DNA of 14,163 bases, from assembly GCA_945900935.1 (NCBI GenBank), contig CAMDKT010000076.1:1-14163 (forward strand), given 5' to 3'. The position numbers and the translations under genes are program-made. Below are positions 1 through 5,802 of this stretch, in pieces. The stretch comes from Candidatus Sulfopaludibacter sp. SbA3. GTDB lineage: Bacteria; Acidobacteriota; Terriglobia; Bryobacterales; Bryobacteraceae. Numbering within the stretch: the stretch's first letter is position 1; each line of letters begins with the position of its first letter. Below the pieces are notes generated by a model, which did no database searches, was not told the DNA's origin, and saw only the letters and a list, made by a program, of their open reading frames with translations.

Positions 1-48
1 TCCTTGGTTTTTGACTCCGTCGAAATCTTAGCTTATTGCCTGGTCTGA

Positions 49-180
49 ATTCCTGGGACCACTATATGGTTTCGCGCCAAAGTCGAAACTGAAATTTGCC
101 CCCTCCTGGAGGAATATTGGTACGACTCGCCGGATAGGGCTAGGCACGCCCGCGCCAAATTGCTGGCACACACATCCTGA
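49..180 (+). pseudogene. mcrB: Remnant of the McrB GTPase C-terminus
   Basis: Read in the frame that ends at the TGA at 178-180, this stretch gives about 43 codons, including the segment ICPLLEEYWYDSPDRA followed by a basic tail ending in KLLA. That resembles the extreme C-terminus of McrB-type AAA+ GTPases (W..K..I.PLLEEYW), the DNA-binding and motor partner of McrC in modified-cytosine restriction. The stop lies 5 nt before the mcrC start, the spacing expected of an mcrBC operon. The frame is closed by an in-frame TGA at 46-48, and neither this frame above the stop nor the other two frames in bases 1-48 shows the GHSYF-type McrB sequence expected just upstream. I therefore read it as truncated or disrupted. 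What lies left of the window is unseen, so a nonsense mutation or frameshift in a longer mcrB is possible. Family assignment rests on about 30 residues. Confidence 0.5.
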
Positions 181-185
181 CAGCG

Positions 186-1277
186 ATGGAACCACTACTC
201 GACGCTCGCTACATCGGTCGCATTCCGGTTCGAAATATCTGGCTACTCATGCTCTACGCCTCCGAACTCAGCCGGTTCGGAGGAATTCGGAATGTAACCC
301 TCGAGCCGGACCGAGAGGACCTGCCTGACCTCGTGGCGCGTCTACTAGTCCGGGCAGTTGAGCTTCGCGTGAAGCGAAATCTTACTCGTGGCTATCGCCA
401 TCGCGAATCGACTCTCAAACGCGTGCGCGGTCGGATCGACGTCCTCCGAACCGAAGCGCAATGCCTTCTCGACAAAGGAGAAATTTTCTGCCGCTTCGAC
501 GAACTTACCATAGACACTCCGCGAAATCGGCTCATCCGTGCCGCGCTGGAACTCATGACGGGCCTTGTCCGCAATCGAGACTTGGTCCAACAATGCCGCT
601 TCCTCTCTGCCAATTTGGCCCGCGCCGGCGTTGGTGGATGCCGCCCCTCACACGCCGACCTGGCACGCGAAACAATTGGACGCAACGATTCCAGTGATCG
701 ACTGGTGGTTGCCTTGGCTAACCTCGCTTTTGAACTCTCCCTCCCATCGGAGGAGGCTGGCCCCGTCCCACTTCCAGAACCTGACCGCGAAGAACGCTGG
801 GTACGCAAGCTCTTTGAAAAAGCCATCCTCGGGTTTGCCCGCGCTGAACTGGAGCCGCTTGGCTGGCGCGTACGCGGCGCCGTACGGCTCAATTGGCATT
901 TCTCCGCTTTCTCCGAAGGAATACCAGCTCTGCTTCCCGGGATGGAACTCGATATTGTTCTCGATTCTCCATTTTGTCATTGTCCGCTCATTATCGACAC
1001 TAAGTTCACTTCCATCCTTGGTGTCGACCGCTTCGGAACGGCCAGGTTCAAGAGCGGGTATCTCTACCAGATGTACGCTTACCTGCGGTCACAACCTGCG
1101 TGGAAGGATGCGTCAGGCCTGTTCATCCATCCGGCACTCGATGCCAAAATCGAGGAACATGTAGTCGTTCAGGGCCATCGCGTCACCTTCGCGACCGTCG
1201 ATCTTTCCAGTTCGCCGGAAGCGATCCGCGGCGAACTCCGGGATATTCTGAATCGTTGCGTCCCAATGTCCAAGTGA
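186..1277 (+). CDS. mcrC: McrC-family PD-(D/E)XK nuclease subunit of a McrBC-type restriction system
   Basis: McrC is the nuclease and regulatory subunit that pairs with the McrB GTPase to cut DNA carrying modified cytosine. The 363-residue product has the family layout. An N-terminal segment reads IPVRNIWLLMLYASEL (13-28). A central block holds RGRIDV (81-86) and FDELTIDTPRNRLIRAALE (104-122). A C-terminal PD-(D/E)XK core has E211 in LFEKAI, D256 in MELDIVL, D271-T-K273 in LIIDTKFT, and Q295 in YLYQMYAY. All expected catalytic positions are present and length is normal. The ATG is 5 nt after the stop of the mcrB remnant, with no clear ribosome-binding site of its own, suggesting translation coupled to mcrB. 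Because the visible mcrB part looks broken, this gene may be an orphan; the intact frame suggests recent decay or a second function. Family call is firm; restriction activity in this strain is doubtful. Confidence 0.88.
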   Translation: MEPLLDARYIGRIPVRNIWLLMLYASELSRFGGIRNVTLEPDREDLPDLVARLLVRAVELRVKRNLTRGYRHRESTLKRVRGRIDVLRTEAQCLLDKGEIFCRFDELTIDTPRNRLIRAALELMTGLVRNRDLVQQCRFLSANLARAGVGGCRPSHADLARETIGRNDSSDRLVVALANLAFELSLPSEEAGPVPLPEPDREERWVRKLFEKAILGFARAELEPLGWRVRGAVRLNWHFSAFSEGIPALLPGMELDIVLDSPFCHCPLIIDTKFTSILGVDRFGTARFKSGYLYQMYAYLRSQPAWKDASGLFIHPALDAKIEEHVVVQGHRVTFATVDLSSSPEAIRGELRDILNRCVPMSK

Positions 1278-1362
1278 TCGGGTCTAAGGAAGTATCGCGC
1301 TTACGCCACTCCCGCACCGTCACGGGCTTACGGCGCAACGGTCAGTCCGCAACCATCTCCGC

Positions 1363-1566
1363 GCTCGCGGCCACGGCATCTACTCCAACTTGAACGATCT
1401 CGCCAGATGGAGCCCCCGACTCGACTGATGCAAGCCGCTGGACTACGAGGCGGTGGCCTGAAGTTGGGATTAAACCAAACTCAACGACGGCACGCCGGAT
1501 AACCACGGCTTTCGCGGCGCCCCTCTTCGCTTTCCCGGCCTACAGGGACGACGGCTGCCGTATTTG
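1363..1566 (+). pseudogene. Decayed remnant of a beta-lactamase-family (S12-like) serine hydrolase
   Basis: One frame reads GHGIYSNLNDLARW (from 1369), stop at 1426-1428, about ten codons, stop at 1459-1461, stop at 1471-1473, then TKLNDGTPDNHGF. The pair IYSxxxDLARW ... KLNDGTxxxxGF is the spacing and wording of the C-terminal half of class-C beta-lactamase-like serine hydrolases (COG1680 type), where GGIYSTxxDLAKW is followed about 30-40 residues later by LNDGTxxxYGFGW. Three internal stops, and no sign of the catalytic SxxK part upstream, show a dead fragment. Recognition is by eye from two short motifs, so it is moderate to weak. Confidence 0.42.
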
Positions 1567-1713
1567 TAAACGAAATCGGCATCCTATACGCAACTTGCAA
1601 AGGTTTTGTAAATGCCGCAAAGACAGCCAAGGTGTATCGGGAATCCCTCCGCGTTGGACTATGAACACGCAAACAGACAGCGTGAAATCAAGCCAAATCA
1701 AAGGAAAAACCCC
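1567..1713 (+). other. Upstream region of the metalloprotease gene; weak promoter-like elements only
   Basis: This region carries no supported gene and is more AT-rich than its surroundings. TTGTAA at 1564-1569 and TATACG at 1585-1590 resemble -35 and -10 elements, but the 15-bp spacer is short and each matches consensus at only four of six positions. An ATG at 1612 is in frame with the downstream gene, but would place a charged, non-signal-like extension of 34 residues before the evident signal peptide, so it is not used as the start. The probable ribosome-binding site AAAGGA lies about 8 nt before the ATG at 1714. Confidence 0.25.
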
Positions 1714-3753
1714 ATGTCACCTGTATTCAATACGTTCAAGAAAACCGCCCGCGAGATCGCCATTGCCGCCGCCCTCGCCGGCCTTTGCGCGCCGCTCCAG
1801 GCGAACATCGGCCCCCCGGTAAAGGTCAGCCTTGCCAGCGCCGACACCGCCCGCCGAGGCGAACCGGCCGTCATCTACGTCGTCCTCCAGGCCGCCGCCG
1901 ATGTCGATCACGCCGAGTACAACTTGGCCCCGCCCGCCGGCTGGCAAGTCATCGAAGGCGCCACCCAATGGACCGGACCCCTCAAGGCTGGCCAGCGCAT
2001 CGAGTTCCAGATGAAAGCCATCCCGCTCTCCGATGAGCCCGGAGAGTTGCAAGCCTCCCTCCGGGTCCCCAACCAGTTGGAGTACAAAACTTCTCTGAAC
2101 CCGGACCGCATGGGCGGCCAGTTCCCGGAGAAAGCCGGCGTCGAAGAGATCAGCACCGGCAAGAATACAGACCGCGCCGCCGAAGAAGCAATCGAAGCCC
2201 GCTTCGAGCCCGGTGTCCCGCTCCCCGAACCAGCCAACGCCACCGAACCGCAAATCCCCGGCCAGCCCGCCAAAGAGACCGCCATCCTCGAAGCCTCGCG
2301 AAGCACCAAGGGGCAGCGCGCCGCCGCCGTCTCCATCAACGCCTCCGGACGCTTTACCTACCTCGATGACAACGGCGTCCGGCGCGGTCTCCGCAACGCC
2401 ACCGTCGAGCTTTGGAATGAAAACCCCGCGCCCTCCTTTGGCGACGAACGCTGCGCCGTAGGCATCACTGACGCTAACGGCAACTTCACCCTCGGCGCCA
2501 ACTGCGGCGACTTCTTCGACGGCCCCGACCTCTTCGTCAAACTGATCCTCAACAACAGCATCGTCGAAGTGAAGCCCGACAGTATCTTCTCCGGAAGCTA
2601 CACCGCCCGCAGCGCCACCCGCCTGAACAGCGCCGGCGGCAACGTCGCCTTCGGCACGCTCACCGTCACCGGTACCTCCAACCGCGGCGCAATGCAGGCC
2701 CACAACCTCGTCATGCGAGCCCACCAGTTCATGGCCACCATCGGCGAGAGCATGTCCAAGGTCACCGTCAATTTTCCCGGCCAGGGCACCTTCTATGTGC
2801 CCGTCTTTGCCTCCATCTCGGTCACATCCGACAGGCCTTTCGGTGACGAAAGCGCCGTCTTCCACGAGTACGGCCACCACGTTCTGGGTACCAAAGCCGA
2901 AAGCCCCAGCCCGGACTACGCCAACGGCAATTGCGATGAACCGGACCCCGGCCACTGCCTCTTCCAGCCCGAACTCGGCCGCATCTCCTGGACCGAAGGC
3001 TGGCCCAACTACTTCGGCGCGGTACTTCATGAACGTCATAACGTCGAAGACGGCTACGGCACCACGAGCCGACAATTCGAAACCACGCCCACGCTCGACT
3101 TCGCCGCCAGCGAACTGGATAACATCGAAGGCGTAATCGCCGCCATCCTCTGGGATCTCGATGACGCTGCCAACGATGACCAGAACGAGCTAGGCGCTGG
3201 CCGCCGCGATAACCTTAACCTCTCCTTCAACCAGATCTGGAACGTTATCCGCAACTTCGACCCGTCCAGTGACCTCTTCCACAACCACCCGACCTCGATC
3301 CACGAGCTCTGGGAAGGTTTGCGGGAATTTGAGATCGGCAGCATCAACAGGATCTCCGAGGTCTACCGCGAACACGGCATCGTCAAACCGCAACCCGACG
3401 TCCGCGCCTCGGTGATCGAGAACCCGCCCTCGCAGCTCCCCCGCGGCACGGTGTTCACGTTATCCAGCACGGTCCGCAACGATGGCAACGAACGCGTCAA
3501 TAGCGCCTTCACCACTCGCTTCCGGCTGGTCAACACGGTCAACAACGCCGTCGTCACCATCGGCACCCGGACGATCGCGGCCAACATGGCCGCCGGCGCA
3601 TCCAGCACCGCCGCCGTCAACGTCACCGTGCCGACAACCACGCCCATCGGCACTTACCGCCTCCGGGCCTGCGCCGACTCCGGCAGCGTCGTCCCCGAGT
3701 CCGATGAGACCGACAACTGTATCGACTCGACGGGCACCACGGTCGTGCAGTAA
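1714..3753 (+). CDS. Secreted multidomain zinc metalloprotease (HEYGHH) with a CARDB module
   Basis: Predicted exported protein of 679 residues. The ATG at 1714 follows AAAGGA at good spacing and begins a Sec-type signal peptide: KK near residue 9, hydrophobic IAIAAALAGL, likely cleavage after LQA near residue 31. Residues about 33-140 look like a beta-sandwich. Residues about 210-295 resemble a transthyretin or carboxypeptidase-regulatory-like module (SGRFTYLDDNG ... ITDANGNFTL). The catalytic region holds H384-E-Y-G-H388-H and, 40 residues on, WTEGWPNYFG with E428, fitting a gluzincin: two His zinc ligands, Glu general base, distal Glu ligand. Residues about 560-679 resemble CARDB (TVRNDGNERVNSAF ... 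VVPESDETDNC), an adhesion-like module. Paired cysteines suit an extracytoplasmic location. The substrate is unknown; no family name can be assigned by eye. It stands alone and converges on fdhE. The zinc-protease call is firm, the remaining domain calls moderate. Confidence 0.82.
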   Translation: MSPVFNTFKKTAREIAIAAALAGLCAPLQANIGPPVKVSLASADTARRGEPAVIYVVLQAAADVDHAEYNLAPPAGWQVIEGATQWTGPLKAGQRIEFQMKAIPLSDEPGELQASLRVPNQLEYKTSLNPDRMGGQFPEKAGVEEISTGKNTDRAAEEAIEARFEPGVPLPEPANATEPQIPGQPAKETAILEASRSTKGQRAAAVSINASGRFTYLDDNGVRRGLRNATVELWNENPAPSFGDERCAVGITDANGNFTLGANCGDFFDGPDLFVKLILNNSIVEVKPDSIFSGSYTARSATRLNSAGGNVAFGTLTVTGTSNRGAMQAHNLVMRAHQFMATIGESMSKVTVNFPGQGTFYVPVFASISVTSDRPFGDESAVFHEYGHHVLGTKAESPSPDYANGNCDEPDPGHCLFQPELGRISWTEGWPNYFGAVLHERHNVEDGYGTTSRQFETTPTLDFAASELDNIEGVIAAILWDLDDAANDDQNELGAGRRDNLNLSFNQIWNVIRNFDPSSDLFHNHPTSIHELWEGLREFEIGSINRISEVYREHGIVKPQPDVRASVIENPPSQLPRGTVFTLSSTVRNDGNERVNSAFTTRFRLVNTVNNAVVTIGTRTIAANMAAGASSTAAVNVTVPTTTPIGTYRLRACADSGSVVPESDETDNCIDSTGTTVVQ

Positions 3754-3757
3754 AGCC

Positions 3758-3779
3758 TGGCGGGGCTACATCCCCGCCA
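3758..3779. terminator. Perfect hairpin at a convergent gene junction, possible bidirectional terminator
   Basis: TGGCGGGG (3758-3765) and CCCCGCCA (3772-3779) form a perfect 8-bp GC-rich stem around the 6-nt loop CTACAT. It begins 5 nt after the metalloprotease stop and covers the last codons and stop of fdhE on the other strand, the only junction where two transcripts converge here. Neither side has a clear U tract, so it may act as a transcript-end stabiliser or a weak terminator rather than a classical intrinsic one. Confidence 0.5.
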
Positions 3780-4446
3780 AGTTCGGCCAGATCTTGTGCA
3801 GGCCCTGCTCCGCGGCCCAAACGTCGAGCTCTAACAAGGAGAGTTCGTCCACCTCGGGAACCAGTTCCAGATCCTTCTCCACTACCAACAGATGGAGATA
3901 GCTCTGGCAAGACTGGCAAGTCTGGGTCTGCACCGAATCCCGTCCGTCCGTTGAATAGAAGCCGACCTTATCAGGGTCGGCTTCTCCGCATTCCGGGCAC
4001 GTTGTTCGACGGAATGGCCACTCCTGCCGACAGAGGGAACAGGCCAGAAACAACGCGTTCCCATTCCCCGCTGGCCGCAACACGCCCAACTGCGGCGCGT
4101 GTCCGCATCGCGGGCATTCGTTCGGCGCCGGATCGGGATGCCGCAGCGGCGCATGGCGCGCCCAGGCCTCCAACGCCATCCGCGCAAAGAAGCTTGACGG
4201 CGCGAACGGATCCGGATTGTTGTAGTAAGCCGCCACGTCGGGGACAGCGTCCCGCAAAGGCACCGGCGATTGCGAACGCAATGCAATTTGCAGCCGCTCC
4301 GCCAACGCCTGCGTGTCTTCAAATGCCGGCTTGGCGTCGCCAATCAAATCGTACGCCGCCGCCACCAACTCCAGCACCTCCGCCGACGCCGGATACCGCG
4401 CCGCCAGCAGCCGCGCCCTCAACGGCCGCCCATCTCGCGGAACCAC
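3766..4446 (-). CDS. fdhE: Formate dehydrogenase accessory protein FdhE
   Basis: FdhE is a cytoplasmic factor needed to make active respiratory formate dehydrogenase; it interacts with the catalytic subunit before Tat export. The sequence shows four CxxC pairs typical of its rubredoxin-like C-terminal half: CPRC (111/114), CSLC (136/139), CPEC (150/153) and CQSC (177/180), counted from the GTG start. An alpha-helical N-terminal part (LRARLLAARYPASAEVLEL) aligns in style with the family. The open frame extends up to 4575, but that extension is antisense-like readthrough of the fdnI frame. I prefer GTG at 4446 (226 residues) or TTG at 4422, which overlaps the fdnI TGA. Either is shorter than the roughly 309-residue E. 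coli FdhE, mainly at the N-terminus. It is last in the fdnGHI-fdhE operon and overlaps fdnI. Family confident, start uncertain. Confidence 0.88.
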   Translation of the reverse strand: MVPRDGRPLRARLLAARYPASAEVLELVAAAYDLIGDAKPAFEDTQALAERLQIALRSQSPVPLRDAVPDVAAYYNNPDPFAPSSFFARMALEAWARHAPLRHPDPAPNECPRCGHAPQLGVLRPAGNGNALFLACSLCRQEWPFRRTTCPECGEADPDKVGFYSTDGRDSVQTQTCQSCQSYLHLLVVEKDLELVPEVDELSLLELDVWAAEQGLHKIWPNLAGM

Positions 4447-5033
4447 TTGCCGTGGTGCGATCGCGCCCAACCAGCACTCACGGTCCCGCGGACCATCGCC
4501 CCCATCGAGCCCGGCACCGCCATCGTGCTCATGTAGAAGTGAACCATAATCCCGCCCATCGACACCGCCGCGCACACCGGGTGCAGCAGGATCGCTCCAA
4601 GCCGAAGCGGTCGCGGCGCAAACTCCGGGAACCAGATCACCACGCCCGATAGCAGCAGGAAGAACGCGCTCGCCGACTGGAGCCAGAACATCATCTTCTG
4701 CCCCGCATTAAACCGGCCGCTCTCCGGTATTCCCGCCTCAATGTGCTGCGCGTACAGATGGCTCTTGGCCAGCCACACCTGATCGTCCTCGTCGAGCTGC
4801 ATCTGCCGCGCCCAGCGCCGGAACATCACGCCCAACGCCAGAAAGAAAAACAGCCCGCCCCACGGATGCCATGCCCGCACCGTCTCCCCGCCGCCGAACA
4901 CGCCCGACAGCCAGAACAGCCGAGGCGACCACAACGCCAGACCCGTGAACGCCGCGTAGAGGAAGCACAGCGCCGATGTCCAGTGCGACGCCCGCTCGGC
5001 AAACGAGAATCGCTCAATGGATTTCGTCGTCAT
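4419..5033 (-). CDS. fdnI: Formate dehydrogenase-N gamma subunit, cytochrome b556
   Basis: Membrane cytochrome b that takes electrons from FdnH through two b hemes and reduces quinone. The 204-residue product has four hydrophobic segments (about 18-35, 56-72, 116-134, 146-170). Its histidines H17 (ASHW), H56 (WHPWGG), H151 (LLHP) and H165 (VHFYM) match the heme-ligand pattern known for E. coli FdnI (18, 57, 155, 169), including the 14-residue spacing of the last pair. The ATG at 5033 is preferred over an in-frame ATG at 5051, because GAAGGAG lies just upstream of it, inside the end of fdnH; the two genes overlap by 20 bp. The end overlaps the start region of fdhE, so the operon is translationally coupled throughout. 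Confidence 0.93.
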   Translation of the reverse strand: MTTKSIERFSFAERASHWTSALCFLYAAFTGLALWSPRLFWLSGVFGGGETVRAWHPWGGLFFFLALGVMFRRWARQMQLDEDDQVWLAKSHLYAQHIEAGIPESGRFNAGQKMMFWLQSASAFFLLLSGVVIWFPEFAPRPLRLGAILLHPVCAAVSMGGIMVHFYMSTMAVPGSMGAMVRGTVSAGWARSHHGKWFREMGGR

Positions 5034-5802
5034 GCGTCTCCTTCGGCCCAAATTTCAGGTAGTGCAGCATCGCGCCAACGGCCGTGCCCAGGAACGCCGC
5101 GTTGGCCACCCACTTCAGCGGTCCCTTCCACAGCGATACGGCCCACGGGATCCGCGGATCCTTCGGCAGCCCATATTTCTCCGGCTCCGACGCGTGTTTC
5201 AACACATACAGCACGTTCGTCCCGCCCACGCCCGGGCCGTCATAAATACCCGCGTCCTTGAAGCCGTCTTCCTTCAACTCCGCCGTCCGCGCCGTCGCCA
5301 ACTGCACCATGTCCGTTCGCGACCCGAACGTCAGGCAGTTCGTCGGACACGTCCGGATACAAGCCGGCGTCATTCCCGCCGCCACGCGGTCCGAACACAG
5401 CGAGCACTTGTAGACCTTCTTCGTCACCGAACTCAATCGCGGCACATCGAACGGACACCCCGTTATGCAATAGCCGCAGCCGATGCAGTTGTCCTGATTG
5501 AAGTCGACGATGCCATTCGGTAATTGGACAATCGCGCCCGGCGCCGGACACGCCTTCAGGCATCCCGCGTCGGCGCAGTGCATGCACTGGTACTTGGCCA
5601 TCAGCCAACTGTTCACGCCGTCGTCGACATGCTCGTTGAACTTGATGAGGTTCCAGAAATTAGAAGTCAGATCCGGCTGCGTCTGGTAGGTGTTGTTGAA
5701 GACGCCCAGCGTAAACTCCTGGTCGTTCCACTCCTGGCACGCCACCTCACAGGCCTTGCACCCGATGCACAGCGAAGTGTCGATCAGCTTCGCGACTGTC
5801 AT
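5014..5802 (-). CDS. fdnH: Formate dehydrogenase-N beta subunit, four-cluster ferredoxin with membrane anchor
   Basis: Electron-transfer subunit that wires the FdnG active site to the FdnI hemes. The 262-residue product has sixteen cysteines in four groups suited to four 4Fe-4S clusters: C12/15/18/22 (CIGCKACEVAC), C73/76/81/85 (CMHCADAGCLKAC), C106/109/112/116 (CIGCGYCITGC) and C133/136/148/152. A single hydrophobic helix at about 231-249 (NAAFLGTAVGAMLHYL) is the expected C-terminal membrane anchor. There is no signal peptide; in this family the beta subunit is exported together with the Tat-bearing alpha subunit. The ATG overlaps the fdnG stop in an ATGA junction. The C-terminus is shorter than in E. 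coli FdnH (about 294 residues), but all clusters and the anchor are kept. Confidence 0.95.
   Translation of the reverse strand: MTVAKLIDTSLCIGCKACEVACQEWNDQEFTLGVFNNTYQTQPDLTSNFWNLIKFNEHVDDGVNSWLMAKYQCMHCADAGCLKACPAPGAIVQLPNGIVDFNQDNCIGCGYCITGCPFDVPRLSSVTKKVYKCSLCSDRVAAGMTPACIRTCPTNCLTFGSRTDMVQLATARTAELKEDGFKDAGIYDGPGVGGTNVLYVLKHASEPEKYGLPKDPRIPWAVSLWKGPLKWVANAAFLGTAVGAMLHYLKFGPKETHDDEIH

Noticed and set aside
1100..1393. 97-codon plus-strand open frame overlapping the end of mcrC
   Set aside because: Mostly an out-of-frame reading of mcrC; its tail overlaps the serine hydrolase remnant in another frame.
1612..1713. In-frame N-terminal extension of the metalloprotease from ATG 1612
   Set aside because: It would bury the signal peptide behind 34 charged residues; the ATG at 1714 has the ribosome-binding site and signal sequence.
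1717..3075. 452-codon minus-strand open frame opposite the metalloprotease
   Set aside because: Gly/Val/Ala/Asp-rich reading typical of the antisense of a GC-biased gene; no domain, and the + strand has a signal peptide and zinc site.
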